Counted from the stretch's first letter, positions 1 through 11,240 are shown. The stretch: DNA of 64,000 bases from Neoaliturus tenellus (GCA_030545055.2 CM061533.1:42994614-43058613), one strand, 5' to 3'. Made by a program: numbers and translations. The notes: generated by a model not told the origin, from the letters alone.

Positions 1-40
1 ATTGTCGTAAGCTATTATTTTTTTAATTTTTTACTTATAG

Positions 41-157
41 AGTTATAATGCTAAACACATGGGTATTGTTGTTGACCTGGCCTTTATTTTATTACAAAGT
101 TTGTGGATGCTACAGTTGTTATGTGACAAAGTAAGTTTTGCTTCCATTTTTTCCTAG
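41..157 (+). CDS. Candidate 3'-terminal exon of a gene lying upstream (weak)
   Basis: A 38-codon open stretch follows a TTATAG acceptor-like site and ends in TAG. It encodes a hydrophobic segment (KHMGIVVDLAFILLQ and onward) that could be a membrane helix. AATAAA polyadenylation signals follow at 209-219, as expected of a last exon. I do not recognise the family. A second frame is also open over the same bases, so the reading is not unique, and no further exon is visible because the window starts here. Treat it as a hint only. Confidence 0.2.
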   Translation, partial: SYNAKHMGIVVDLAFILLQSLWMLQLLCDKVSFASIFS

Positions 158-208
158 TAAATTCTTAAGGTTGCCTTACCTCTTACTCTGTAAGTATTAT
201 TCCATTTA

Positions 209-219
209 AATAAAATAAA
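209..219 (+). promoter_or_regulatory. Overlapping AATAAA polyadenylation signals
   Basis: Two overlapping AATAAA hexamers lie about 55 bases after the stop of the candidate terminal exon and are followed by a TG/T-rich stretch (220-250), the usual layout of a cleavage site. In AT-rich DNA such hexamers also occur by chance. Confidence 0.25.
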
Positions 220-442
220 ATCTTACAGTGTTTTACATGTGTTTTTTATTTTCCACATTTAATCAAATATAACAATCATTTTAACAAACTGTTGAGATGT
301 AGAATTGAAAATTCGAGGTGCATGCAGGTTAGGCAAACCTCTTTTAGTTATTACTTATTATGAGTGAAGTGGAATTTGTCGACTTGTGGTTTATTTTACT
401 ATTACAGTTCTACTGTCTCGAACTATCAGGGACCGAACCCTA

Positions 443-605
443 CTGGCTGTGTAGCTGAATGGTAATAGTGCTCGCCTTGAATTCAAAGATTGTCAGTTGT
501 ATCCTTAGAAAAGTTAGTACCATTTTAAAGGTTTGATTCTGGACCCAGTTACCATTGGTCATTGGGCTATTAATTACAGATCCTATATCCAACAACTGGT
601 CGAAG
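443..605 (+). mobile_element. tRNA-derived SINE, copy 1
   Basis: The head looks like a tRNA gene read in the sense direction. TAGCTGAATGGT at 452-463 fits the RNA polymerase III A box, and GGTTTGATTCTGGACC (about 529-544) fits the B box. A shared body (ATTGGGCTATTAATTA) follows. The same body follows the B-box region at 21690-21800, and the head recurs on the minus strand at 42880-42975, so this is a dispersed family rather than a functional tRNA. The anticodon arm is not tRNA-like. Confidence 0.6.
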
Positions 606-958
606 TTAGATAAAAACAACACCTGGGTTTGGGCGGTTCATACTGGAGTGGTGCGTAGAGTAGTTGCAACAGTGTGGGGAACGAAAACATGAGGGGTGTA
701 GTCTGCCAGACCTAGCCTTGGGATTCTAGTGTTAAACGTGGTAAAATTTAGTGACAAATTACAAGGTGCTGTAAAGTTACCTCATGCAAAAATACAAACT
801 TTATACATTTTTATTACCTATTTTTTCTTACTTAATGTAAATTTGAACTAAATACACTTAAATAATAAAAAAACTCATTAAAATACATAATTTTTTATCT
901 GAATAAACTTATAACGTTTTACTGTTAAATTACCAAAAACGTACTTGCAAAAACTTCT

Positions 959-976
959 GGGGGGGGGGGGGGGGGT
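959..976 (+). repeat. Poly(G) run, 18 bases
   Basis: An uninterrupted run of 18 G in AT-rich surroundings. A second run of about 13 G is at 10062-10074, and a run of 16 C lies in the TRAF 3' UTR at 35837-35852. Lengths of such runs are often unreliable in assemblies. Confidence 0.9.
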
Positions 977-1071
977 GGCATGGCCAATGGGCGAATGGAC
1001 AGTACAAGACGGTTTCAGTTTGCTCGGGAAAATACTCTCATTTATATACCCATTGACAACTAAACTCAGGG

Positions 1072-2668
1072 CATGGGCGGATTTACAGGGGTGCCTGGCA
1101 CCCCTGATTATTTTATTTCTATCACATTTTTGTAATAATATTTTTTCTATTGCATCAAAAAAGTGTTTTTGGAAATAACTATGAAAAATAAAACTACTTT
1201 CGTTATACAGTAATCACTATCTAAATCACAAAGAAAACAATCTTTTAATGTAGGCCTATCTTTTATCTTGTTAAAGCGTTCAATTCACTTAATCAATAAA
1301 ATAATGTTACTTCTAATTTAATTTGTTATGACCACTTTTATATTTCTTAATTAGTTCTTTCGTACGGTAAATTATTAAACAAATCAAATGGACTTGAAGG
1401 TTAAATAGGTTAACAAAGGAATTTCATTAAAAATAAATAAATACTCTTTTTAGATTTTAAAAACATTTTTCTTGCAACGGTTAAAAACAATATTTTAAGA
1501 TGGTTTTCATGATAAAATTCCAAATTAGACAGACAATTTTCTCAACTGAAATGACCTATGGGCCTAACAAATAAAATGTAGGGGTTTTTGCTATAAAAAA
1601 TGAAACAGATAAGGCCTACTTGGGATAATAAACCACTTGCAATTTCTGTTTTTTTTTTTTAATTTGCTTGATTGAAACATTCTTGATTCTTGGCTTTAAA
1701 ACGGTCTACCTAGGCCCGAATGCTGCCTCGCGGCCGCGGCCGTTGCGCTAGGCGTGTTTTATAGATGCAGAGGTTTACGGGAATCGTGTTTTAAAATTAA
1801 CTCATTAAAATAGAGATTGGCTCTTAACTTTTTCTAAAAGTAGAAAGAAGGATCTTGTCTTCTCTGGTTTCAGAATTTTTAAATAAAATTTCTAATGTCA
1901 GTGAAATAACTGTCTAAAATCATCTGTTTTTCTTGATGCAAATGCAAAGGGTTTTTTTAGAATCCTGTCATATTCTGCTAAATGCATCCTAGAGCATCCT
2001 TGGTGACAAAACCACCACCTTTGTTTTAATAGTGTAATTGACTAAGGTGTCGTATTAAAGAAGATTAACTGTGCTAAATTTCCTTTGTTAATCTTTGGTA
2101 ATCTCACTTTGGTAGTTTCATCAAAGCTAATGGTAAACTTCAGTTAAAAATCGAGAAAAACTGATTATTTTAGACAGATATAGCTGAAATAAGAAATTTT
2201 ATTTAAAAATCATAAGACCAGAGGAGACGAAATCCGTTTTTTACTTTTAGAAAAAGTTAAGAGCCACTCTCTATCTTAATTGTTTAGTTTTAAAACACGA
2301 TCCCCGTAAACCTCTGCATCTAAAAAACTCTTCACTAGAGAAAAACATGTGATTTTAGACAGTTATTACTGAAATTAGAAATTTTATTGAAAAATTCTAA
2401 AACCAGATAAGACGAGATCCGTCCTTCTACTTTTTGAAAAAAAATTACAGTCAAGCTCTATCATAATTAGTTAAAACACGATTCCCGAAAACCTCTGTAG
2501 CCATCAAACTCGCCTAGCGCTACGGCCGCGAGGCGGCATTTGGTAGCGTCGTTCGGGCTCAGGTAGACCGGAGCCTTAAATAGGATTTTGGTGCATGAAT
2601 GATCATACAATGAGTCATACTTTAGGATAGCTGGCACCCCCAAAATTTTTGACCTAAATCCGCCCATG
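1072..2668. mobile_element. Non-autonomous hAT-like DNA transposon with fold-back core, copy 1
   Basis: The ends are the inverted repeats CATGGGCGGATTTA and TAAATCCGCCCATG, flanked by the perfect 8-bp direct repeat ACTCAGGG (1064-1071 and 2669-2676). Eight-base target duplications are the hallmark of hAT transposases. Just inside each end is a GGGGTGCC/GGCACCCC block. No transposase ORF is present. The interior is a fold-back module (1694-2580) that also occurs inside the element at 44492-47444, although that element has different termini. The short ORFs inside have no recognisable product. Confidence 0.75.
1694..2580. repeat. Fold-back module (long imperfect inverted repeat), copy 1
   Basis: The left arm starts at ACGGTCTACCTAGGCCCGAA and contains a GC-rich patch (GCCTCGCGGCCGCGGCCG) in AT-rich DNA. 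The right arm carries the complement (CGGCCGCGAGGCGGCAT) and ends GGTAGACCGGAGCC. Both arms go on with a matching unit (GATGCAGAGGTTTACGGG, then ATCGTGTTTTAAAA, then an AGATAGAG block), which appears a third time near 2250-2330. It is therefore a palindrome with an extra internal unit. A homologous module is at 46072-46708. Confidence 0.7.
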
Positions 2669-3344
2669 ACTCAGGGATAGGCTATATCTTCAATGATAAT
2701 CTTTGACAGCTCGGCTGACATCAGTGACATCCCATTTAAGCTCTGCTTATTCTTAAAACTAGACACTATCTTCAGAAATCAGATCTTCATTATCATAAAC
2801 ATTCACTATGTCTTTGGGTGTTACGAAATTCTGATTATGCCAGTGCCGTAAAGGATTTACAGCCTTCAGACAGATTTCTTATCGGCATGCATAACACATC
2901 ATTAGGCCTACTAACATCATTTTTCGGTAGTTTGTCAATTGTGTGCTCAACCTTATTAAAAACCTGAAACCTTTGCCTTTGCCATCTGAAATGCAACAAC
3001 TAAAGGCAGGTCCCTTTAAAGAAAAGAACCAAGGCATGGCTTATCTCCCTGGCCCCTATATCAATGAAGTTCTTGAGGCGGAAAAGAACACACTATCCTG
3101 GCTGACTAAGTCTCAGCCGCCATCTTGTATATAGTTGTAAATAGTTAGTTTTAATTCACTTATGACACAGTCTATCTGGTTTGGTCCAGGCAACGACGAA
3201 GAGATAGGTAATCAGGTAGGTAGATTAGACAGAAATTGGGACAAACGCTTGTTTTGGCTTTAAAACGTAAAAATAAAAAATAAAACGTTATTACAAGCAT
3301 TGGTACAGGCAAAAATTTAATTTTAATATATGGATTTTAATAGT

Positions 3345-3780
3345 ATTTCATAACAAGAGTGGAAAGTGTCTTTTCCGGGCCGAGATCGAGTTTACGAATT
3401 TCGATCAAGGCACGGAATAACACTTTCTACTCGAGTTATGAACGATATTTTTCATCACACTGTAGATAATTAATAATAGTAATTAATTAAATAATGCAAG
3501 TTTAAGAAACCACCTATGGATGCTCAATTGATTTTCGCAGTACGATGAAAACAGTTATTCTGTTTTACACAGCTGATTACATTATTGAGAACAGCTGATT
3601 TAGGGAATAATATACTCTTAGCACTGCTAGCGCTACTTGTGTCAGTAATCATAACTAATTACTAGTGTGGGAAAATCAACAGCTGATTTTCCCTCTCTAG
3701 AGTGGGAAAACGGTTTTTCTACACTCTCAGCTGGTGATGAATATAGCTGTTTCCCGTACAGTGTGATGAAAAATTTATAT
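3345..3780. mobile_element. Palindromic MITE-like repeat
   Basis: Inverted blocks TTCATCACACTG (3451-3462) and CAGTGTGATGAA (about 3759-3770) lie inside a region with several copies of CAGCTGATTT-type motifs. A related, more diverged copy with GTTATGAATGATA and GAGTGATGAAAAA ends is at 63120-63430. The exact ends and target duplication could not be set. Confidence 0.4.
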
Positions 3781-4210
3781 ATCCATCTGTGAATTTTTTA
3801 GTACTCTTTGTACTGAAATGATGCCGATGATGGCCGATCTCAAAGAACATCTGACAAATTGAATACATCTTTGAAACATAGAGTTGTCCAATCTTGGGAT
3901 TCTTCATCCGTGGTTCTCCTCCCACTTTCTGGGTAGTTAGGACAGCCTGATTTGACCCCTGGCAAAGCAGAGTCCTTCCCATCCATCCAAAAATTCCCAT
4001 GAACAATTAGAAATCCTATCTTTTGTACATACCTCATACCTACCTCATACCTCCTTCTTCGTCTTTTACCCACGATGTGGGATTGACAGCGTCAGATTCT
4101 TGAGAGTGATACTCACAAAAAACATATATTTACAGACTATACTAAAAAAATATGTACATATAAAAAATAAAAACATGGACTTTCCGGTTTGCTCAATTCA
4201 GTTGGGGTCC

Positions 4211-6142
4211 CTATAATCCATTGAGGTCATCCTCCTCAAACTCCTGGATGGAGTAGTATTCCTGTTCTTTGATATAGGCAGCCATCTTGTTCTTGAAGGC
4301 CACCACCTCAAGCTGCTGCACTGCCATTGGGAGCCTGTTAAAAAACTTGATGGCTCTATTTTGGTATCCAGCCTGGGTTCTTGCGAGCCGCACCCTAGGA
4401 ATGTCAAGTTGTCCACGCTGTCTGGTGTTGTACGTGTGGATATTCGCCCGTGTTGCAAAGGTCTCAATGTTTGCCCTGACGTGCACAAGACAAAGGAAGA
4501 TGAAGTGTCCATAGATGGTAAAAATACCAAGTCTTGCAAACAGTGGTTTGCAGTGGGCGCGATAGTCACTGGATGTAATAGTTCTCACAGCCCGTTTCTG
4601 CAGCTTGAGCACATCAAGGGCCCTGGGCGAATGACCCCAAAGGATGAGGCCATAGGAGACATGACAATGGAAAAGTGAGTGGTACACCATTGCCAGGTAG
4701 TTCTCGGTGACACAGTGTTTAAGTTTAAGGATCAGAAAGCAAACACGAGACAATCTGGTGGTGGTTTGCTCAAGGTGGCTGTCCCAACTAAACTTATCAT
4801 CAAGCATAAATCCAAGTAGCTTGACGGGGGCTTGATTCACGGGAATGTTTCTGGCGAGGCTGCATACAAGTTGCTGAGTTTTATCCTCATTCAGTTGGAA
4901 TTTATTAGCAAGAAACCAGGATGTAGCAGATTGGAGCTGGTGTTCAGAGATCTCTCTTATCCTGTCTAGGTGGTTTCCGGATGCCAGAAGGGTGGTGTCA
5001 TCAGCGAACATCAGGGTTGTGCCATGCTCATCAAGATCGTTTATCATTATGAGAAAGAGAGTGGGTCCTAGCACAGATCCCTGCGAGACACCGTGGGTTA
5101 CGGGCAGAAGGTCAGAGGCGGCCCCGTCAATTGAGACAAATTGCGTCCGACGGAGGAGATATGATTCAATGATAGAGAGTGCAGCTCCACCGATCCCATA
5201 AAAATGCAATTTGTCAACCAAGATCTTGTGGGACACGCTGTCAAACGCCCTGCTTAAGTCGCAGAGCGTCAGAGAGAGGGATTCATGATTTTCAAATGCG
5301 GCATCGATACTCTCCGCGACCTTCGAAGCAGCGTGAATAGTCGACCTGCCTCGGCGGAAACCAAACTGCATGTCGGAGAGAAGATGGTGGCTCTCAAAAA
5401 ATGCCTCAAGCTGGGGTTTTATTACAGCCTCGAGGACCTTACCAAAAGTTGGCACGATGGAAATTGGCCTGTAACTACTTAACCTACTATGGTCACCTTT
5501 CTTGTACACAGGGATGGTTCTGGATGTTTTCAAAAAGTCGGGAAAGATACCTGATGCCAGGCTATCATTTACAGCATCAGAAAGAGGGACAGCAATAGAG
5601 TCGATGATTTCCCGCAGTAAAGCAGTTGATATGCCAAACACATCAGGGCTCTTAGATGGTTTAAATGCTCGTACAATCTTAATGAGGGCAGTCGGTGTGG
5701 TAGGCTGGAAGGACAAAAGTGCGGTCGGGGCGGGACGAGCCCTATTTCCCAATAGTTCAATAGGATCAAGGTTGGTCTCGGGTAAGCTTTCAACAATGTC
5801 CAAGACCGAGTTGACGAAAAATTGATTGAAAGCATCCGGGCTAGCAAAGTCAACACGCCTTCTGGCAATGGACCTGTGAGTGTTTACAATGTCCCAGGCA
5901 GCCTTACAGCGGTTTGGGGCATTCTCGATCTTATTATCGTTATACCGCCTCTTGGCCAACTGAATTTCTCTCTTGTACCGGGCTTTGGCCAGCCTATATC
6001 TGACCTGATATCGCTGGTCGAGTCCAATCCTATCCTTAAGGGCAAGCATCTCAACCTTAAGATCATTCAACTCAGGAGTATACCATTCATGACTATTACC
6101 TGGTTGCCTGGGCTTATGGACAGGGTTTTTCCTCTTACACTG
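4211..6142 (-). CDS. LINE reverse transcriptase (Jockey/CR1-like), 5'-truncated but open
   Basis: This is an uninterrupted minus-strand frame of about 640 codons, bounded upstream by an in-frame TAG at 6143-6145. There is no convincing ATG, because the element is cut before its start. Counting from the TTG at 6070, the linker and fingers come first, then SYRPISIVPTFGKVLE near residue 200, motif A DLSRAFDSV near 271, motif B GVSQGSVLGP near 328 and the catalytic FADDTTLL near 355. The thumb and tail follow (SYGLILWGHSPRALD, then HTYNTRQRGQLDIPRVRLA). The apurinic endonuclease domain is missing. It would copy the element's own RNA at the target site. It is the same clade as the copy at 33428-34534. 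The lack of stops suggests a young insertion. Confidence 0.88.
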   Translation of the reverse strand, partial: QCKRKNPVHKPRQPGNSHEWYTPELNDLKVEMLALKDRIGLDQRYQVRYRLAKARYKREIQLAKRRYNDNKIENAPNRCKAAWDIVNTHRSIARRRVDFASPDAFNQFFVNSVLDIVESLPETNLDPIELLGNRARPAPTALLSFQPTTPTALIKIVRAFKPSKSPDVFGISTALLREIIDSIAVPLSDAVNDSLASGIFPDFLKTSRTIPVYKKGDHSRLSSYRPISIVPTFGKVLEAVIKPQLEAFFESHHLLSDMQFGFRRGRSTIHAASKVAESIDAAFENHESLSLTLCDLSRAFDSVSHKILVDKLHFYGIGGAALSIIESYLLRRTQFVSIDGAASDLLPVTHGVSQGSVLGPTLFLIMINDLDEHGTTLMFADDTTLLASGNHLDRIREISEHQLQSATSWFLANKFQLNEDKTQQLVCSLARNIPVNQAPVKLLGFMLDDKFSWDSHLEQTTTRLSRVCFLILKLKHCVTENYLAMVYHSLFHCHVSYGLILWGHSPRALDVLKLQKRAVRTITSSDYRAHCKPLFARLGIFTIYGHFIFLCLVHVRANIETFATRANIHTYNTRQRGQLDIPRVRLARTQAGYQNRAIKFFNRLPMAVQQLEVVAFKNKMAAYIKEQEYYSIQEFEEDDLNGL

Positions 6143-6234
6143 CTAGTAACACAACGTAGACAAATCAATAATTTTAAGAAGCATAACAAATTAACCTATT
6201 AACTATCGTACTTATACTTACTTACTTCGTATTT

Positions 6235-7335
6235 ATTCTGCTTTCCCGTAGACTCATGAGTTTTGGGAGCGCCATCCTCTTCTCCTTCTCAGGGGAAGGG
6301 TAGGGTTAGGCCTAAGGTGAGGTTGGGTTTACATTGGCTCTGTGGGTGAAAAAATCATCCAAACTGTAGAAACAGTTTTGGATTAGGAAAAACTTTAGCT
6401 CACTCTTAAATTTGACTATCTTATCTATTGACTGTATATTATTTGGTAATGATTGAAAAAGTTTCCTGCCAATGTATTGTGGTTTTTTTCATACAATTTG
6501 AGATTGTGCTGCTCTGAAAAATTATTCTTAAATCTAGTGTTGTATTGATGTGTTAAATTTACATATTCAGAAAGAAAAGTTTTAACATATACTGCAATTT
6601 CAAAAATGTAAAGAATTAGGAACTGTTAGGATCCCCAATGAGATAAAATTATCCCTTCAGTTCCCTTGGGCTGAGTTTGAGCATTGCTCTTAGAGATTTC
6701 TTTTGACATGTGGAAATTTGTTTGAGATTTGTCTCAGAAGCACCCCAGAGAGCGATGGAGTAAGAGATGTGCGACTCGAGTAAGCAGTGGCAAACACTCT
6801 TCAAGAGACTTAGGTTCTCCAATGGCCTGAGACTTCTCAGGACAAAGGTCCCCTTTGCCATCTTATCTTTGATCCTCACCAAGTGCTCACTCATCCAGCT
6901 CAAACCATCGTCCAACACCACTCCCAGAAAGCTTGCTGATTTTAACTCTGTATCACCAATCTGAAGACTTGGTACTCTGTTATTTTTTGAGAGCCGCTTT
7001 TGATGCGTTTGAATACAGAGATAATTTGTTTTGTCTGGGATCAATTTCAGTCGGTTTTCTTCGAAAAACTGGGACCGTTTATTTATTTTGAAAAATGATT
7101 CTTGTTCTAGGGTATCCAAGTTTCTATTTTTGGTGATCAGGGTTGTATCATCGGTGAAAATGAAAAAATTTTCTTCTGGCGTTTTTTTTTTGTGACGTCG
7201 TTTATATAAACAAGAAATAACAGGGGCCCAAGTATCGAGCCTTGTGAAACTCCTGCTATAATTTGCTTTTCGGTGGATCTTACTGAAGTTATTTTATTAG
7301 ATGTTTCGTGAAAAATTTCTGTGACTTGAGTTGTT
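6235..7335 (-). pseudogene. LINE reverse transcriptase remnant (broken)
   Basis: A second minus-strand LINE piece, of a different subfamily from its neighbour at 4211-6142. Read on the minus strand from high to low coordinates it shows GVSQGSILGPLLFLVYIND (near 7250-7190), IFTDDTTLITKN (a degraded ADD box, near 7160-7120), the thumb region SHISYSIALWGASE (about 6800-6700), and the C-terminal block FYSLDDFF (near 6370-6345). These lie in different frames, so several indels have broken it. The 5' half of the reverse transcriptase and the endonuclease are absent. Confidence 0.75.
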
Positions 7336-7822
7336 ATCGCTTAGACAACTATACAATAACATATCGAGTATTTCTAAAACTAACCCAAACTAACAAATTT
7401 CAGATCTACAGTGGAAGGGGGAAGCAACCAAGACTAGAGCACCTCGAGGTTGCATAGTTTTCACACGCCTGCATTGCAAAAAAATAAAAAAATGTGTGAC
7501 GTCAGTACATGTCTGACTGTCAGTCATCAAAAATCATCATATCTACGTTTGGTTTGAGGTTAACTACGAAGACGAAGTGAAATTTGTGTTGATAATTTAG
7601 GTATTCAAAATAAAATAAACTTTTGTTTTAATTGAGACGTTTGGCTATATAACTTAATCGTGTTTAACTAACAGTTTTAATGTATTATTTGGCTACTACT
7701 GTGGTTTTTAGTGTAGTAAAATTCTGATGTGAGAAGAATTTCATTGAACCTTTGTATAGACTTGTTCATAAAATCTTGTGATCTTTTCTATTTTGACTTT
7801 ACCATTAGGACTATCCATCATT
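7336..7822 (+). promoter_or_regulatory. ESS2 upstream region (promoter and 5' UTR, unresolved)
   Basis: This is the 490-base gap between the LINE remnant and the ESS2 start codon. It has no repeat that I recognise and no open frame. Transcription must start here or use an unseen upstream exon. No clear TATA box or initiator could be singled out. Confidence 0.3.
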
Positions 7823-9301
7823 ATGACTCTACAGGCAACCAAAGATTTAAATTTAGGTAAAAGTAGTTCTTTAGTAAAAACAACCCTTTTTAAAATTCCT
7901 GCTAAGCCAATAAAAAAATCTTCCAAAAAAGTAACTGTACTAGATGAAGAAACATATTTAAGCGAAATGGGAAAAATAATTGAGAGGGATTTTTTCCCAG
8001 ATTTGGAAAAGTTGAGAGCTCAGAATGAGTACTTAGAAGCCTTGGAGAGAAATGATATACAAAGGATACGTGAGCTCTACGCCAAATATAGTTCAGGTAG
8101 GATTCCATCCCGTGATGATTATGCAAGTCCTGCAACTTTTGAAACTCCAATTGATAGTAGACCTGGGGATGATGATGTAAGGCCTACTTCACCCGCTGAC
8201 AGAGATCCTGAAGAAATCATAAACTCTGTTGTGACTCCAACACTCAATGACAGCAAAACGAAGCTTCGCTTAGACAACTATCTAAGTAGCCACACTAGTG
8301 AAGATAATCAAAGTTTCCAGGAGATCATTAAAGAATCTGAAATTCAACACAAGCAAAAACATTCCTGGTTGTACGAAGGGGAAGAAAAAAATAAACATTT
8401 AAATGACAGTTTAATTGTACCTTCCATTGAAGAACAGGCTTCAGGAAAGGATCGACCTCTCAATCTAGACTCTTGGACTTATCGAAGTAAAAATTATATA
8501 ATGTATGTTCCTGATGGTGTAGAGCTGAGTGAGCCTGAAAAAATTGAGTTGGCACATAAGAAGCAAGAAATCAATCATAATAACACCAGACTTGCCAAAT
8601 GTCCTTTTGATGAGACTCAAAATAAAGAAACTATCCAAGGCCTAGCAATCAGTCAGTCTCGAGTGTTAGAGGGAAAGATTGGTGTTGATGGTAAAGAGCT
8701 TACCTTTGGCGAAACACCGAAGGTAAATGGTTTTAGTTTTGTGAAAACTCCCTCACCAGCTCCTGGAGTAAATGAGTCACCTTTGATGACGTGGGGTTGT
8801 ATTGATGGAACCCCGTTCCGTTTAGATGGAGGAGATACCCCATTGAGGTCATCCACTGGTCCTTCATTCAAAATTCCAGAGCCTCCCAAGAGAGAAAAAC
8901 TTGCCATGGCATTAGCTGAAAAAGCTGGTGAGAGGCATAGAGATAGAAAGAAAAAAGCATTATTAGCTGCCCAGAGACAGTTTGCTTCCCCATCCCCTAT
9001 TCGTTCTTCTGGAAGTTCACTGGATAGGCTTCATTCAATGTCACCGGCTGCTCAAAGGTTAGCCTCAACCCAGTTAAAACGAATTGGATCCGACCACTCT
9101 TTGCAGGCGTCCTACAGCCCAGCCAGACGAACACCTTTCTCTTCAACCCGTTCATCGAAGACACCTGGGACACCAAAGACTCCTATATCTGCAAGACAAA
9201 GTACAAGCACCACTAGAGTGTTAACTCCAAAAATTAGTCAAAACATTACAGATAATCTTCTTAATTTACCTAAAAGGCCGAGGGCTGCGGATTATTTTTA
9301 G
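7823..9301 (+). CDS. ESS2: Splicing factor ESS-2 homologue (DGCR14 family), intronless
   Basis: A nuclear protein of the ESS2/DGCR14 family, associated with the spliceosomal C complex and accurate pre-mRNA splicing. The 492-residue frame is intact from ATG to TAG; family members are usually about 470-500 residues. Diagnostic blocks, in order: VLDEETYLSEMGKIIERDFF and the following residues (39-86), the family's best-conserved region; SWTYRSKNYIMYVPDGVEL (216-234); GFSFVKTPSPAPG (303-315); PLMTWGCIDGTPFRLDG (320-336); FKIPEPPKREKLA (349-361); and the basic LAEKAGERHRDRKKK (364-378). The tail is rich in Ser, Pro and Thr (TP and SP sites near 455-475). The ATG at 7823 is chosen because upstream in-frame codons contain only GTG. 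The whole reading frame is in one exon, which is notable for this family. There is no poly(A) tract or target duplication, so it does not look like a recent retrocopy. Confidence 0.95.
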   Translation: MTLQATKDLNLGKSSSLVKTTLFKIPAKPIKKSSKKVTVLDEETYLSEMGKIIERDFFPDLEKLRAQNEYLEALERNDIQRIRELYAKYSSGRIPSRDDYASPATFETPIDSRPGDDDVRPTSPADRDPEEIINSVVTPTLNDSKTKLRLDNYLSSHTSEDNQSFQEIIKESEIQHKQKHSWLYEGEEKNKHLNDSLIVPSIEEQASGKDRPLNLDSWTYRSKNYIMYVPDGVELSEPEKIELAHKKQEINHNNTRLAKCPFDETQNKETIQGLAISQSRVLEGKIGVDGKELTFGETPKVNGFSFVKTPSPAPGVNESPLMTWGCIDGTPFRLDGGDTPLRSSTGPSFKIPEPPKREKLAMALAEKAGERHRDRKKKALLAAQRQFASPSPIRSSGSSLDRLHSMSPAAQRLASTQLKRIGSDHSLQASYSPARRTPFSSTRSSKTPGTPKTPISARQSTSTTRVLTPKISQNITDNLLNLPKRPRAADYF

Positions 9302-9591
9302 AAGCTCAGCCAGTGATACAAAACCTAGTAGACAATGTAAGATTTAGTGAAAAATTATATTCTGTTTCATTTTATCAAATATCTTACTTTACTTGCAACC
9401 TACAATCCACAACATTCTTGTGAAACAAGTGACATTTACAAACTTAAAGATGATTTAGACATTTATTTTGGTTTTAAATTATTCGTAACAGATATGTAAT
9501 TTTGAGTGATCGTACTGATGACTTGCATCAAGTGTAAATAGGGTAGCTCATAACAACATCATCAAGTTAACTTACGGAAGTCTATATGAAG

Positions 9592-9597
9592 AATAAA
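9592..9597 (+). terminator. Polyadenylation signal of ESS2
   Basis: AATAAA about 290 bases after the ESS2 stop codon, followed by a GT-rich stretch (TGTTGGTAAG). This is the first good hexamer downstream on the coding strand. Confidence 0.6.
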
Positions 9598-9619
9598 TGT
9601 TGGTAAGTTCATATATCTT

Positions 9620-11240
9620 CTTGTACCTGTAACTTTGTATTTAAACCCTTCTATATTGATAGTAGGCTATTCCTTTAGCTAGGCCTATATAATGTTGTAG
9701 CCTAAGTTCTTGAGATAAATAATTTTTTGTGACAAAATGATCTAGGATCTAGGATTTCAAATTTCTATGATATGTTGAAAATATACGGTACATTGATTTT
9801 TCAACCAATACGGTAATAGGCATACAATCTATAGAGTTTTTGGGCCTAAGTACTTAGTTTGTAGTGTTCAAATCAAACTCATTTCACATGATGACATTCT
9901 TGACTGAATCTTTAAACACTATATTAAATTACTACTGTACAGTATATTATATAAAGAGTTAAAGGTCTGCTTTTTTTACCACTAGTCATGTAAGCAGGAA
10001 AATCTTTCACAAATTTACTCTCTTTTGAGATCTCTCTGAAGAAATAACGTAAGCGAGGATTGGGGGGGGGGGGGTTATTTAAATTCAATAGAAATTTATT
10101 GATAAACCGATAAATAAAATTCTATTGAATCAACACCCTCCCACCATGCCTAAGTATACCGTACTGTTATTTGTTCAGAGAGAGCGAAAAAGAAAAGAAA
10201 GATTTTCCCAAAAGCAACATGACTACTGTAACTGATAAAAAAAGCAGTCCCTTAACATTTTATTGTAATTGAGCATTTAAGGAAGCAGTCAAGAAAGTCA
10301 TAGGCCTATATGAAATGAAACTTACTTTTGTTGTTTAGGCCTATCCTTTATCAATTAGTTATTAAACCTAAGCGTAGGAAGGTGTTTTTTTGACATGCTG
10401 CACAAACAAATGAAGCTCAATTATGTCTACGCCTGAATAATAACCTAAGCTTAATTGACTCAGAATTGGCTCATATCTCTGTTTATGTTCATAAGTTATG
10501 ATAGGGTAGCCTAAGTGTGAATTTTAGTGAAACGTGTGGTAAAATTTGGAGTAGGCCTACATAAGTGAACCTATGACATATCACCAAGGTTTATCTTACC
10601 GGTACATCAAGCTGGAGCACTTGTCAGGCTGTTCTAACAGAAGTAGGCTTACATCTAATTATTATTGCGACATTTGTTTGGCACACGTGCATAAAGATGG
10701 AGTTTTTCCTCGATCCTTTGGTTGGGCTCTTAAAGTCCAACAAATAGTGAAATAATTTTTAGGGCACGAGTTGCGCAGTTACCTCTTAATTGCTATATAG
10801 GTACTGGTACTTGGCATCCGTTTAATTTACGGTAGTAGTGATAGGCCTACTGTAGGCGATAAAAAAGCCTTGCCGAATTACACGTTACCAAATTTGTCTT
10901 TTAGACATCCCAAGAAAAATTCCAATCCACTTGTTTATATTATTTTATTAGCAAAGTGAACAAACATTTCTATACCATGCTTGAACGTGTTAATATTTTA
11001 TAAAGAAAAACCATCAAAACGTTTTAAAATCTCAGTCAAGGGATGTAAAAGAAAGAAACAAGTACAGTAGGGCATTGGGCCCAAACTTATGTTGGCAACA
11101 ACCACACGGAGAGGACGCCGTAATGTCACACATGTGATAAAATTATTTTAGTCCGACAGCTTAAGAAGTCATCCGAGTAAGTGAAAAAAACAACTGGAAA
11201 GCACTCTTAAGCACTCTTGTTTCAGTTTAGTTGTAAGCTT
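9620..11240. other. Intergenic spacer between ESS2 and the TRAF gene
   Basis: No gene is seen. It holds a poly(G) run (10062-10074) directly before a 48-base hairpin (10083-10130; arms ATTCAATAGAA and TTCTATTGAAT), and five exact copies of the palindrome TAGGCCTA (9680, 10301, 10336, 10552, 10842). A 60-codon ORF at 10573-10755 contains CDIC but no further RING or zinc-finger pattern. Confidence 0.5.

Noticed and set aside
443..520. A functional tRNA gene
   Set aside because: A and B boxes are present, but the arms do not fold as a cloverleaf and the unit is repeated as a SINE.
945..1178. 77-codon ORF starting in the poly(G) run
   Set aside because: Its first part is the G run and its second part is the end of a transposon.
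2943..3134. 63-codon ORF, LPLPSEMQQLKAGPFKEK
   Set aside because: Plausible composition but no splice signals, no homologue I recognise, and repeats on both sides.
7778..7822. Longer N terminus for ESS2
   Set aside because: The in-frame upstream codon is GTG, not ATG; the added residues are hydrophobic and not like the family.
10573..10755. 60-codon ORF with YCDICLAHVH as the missing TRAF RING exon
   Set aside because: Only one Cys pair, no further RING ligands, no supporting splice sites.
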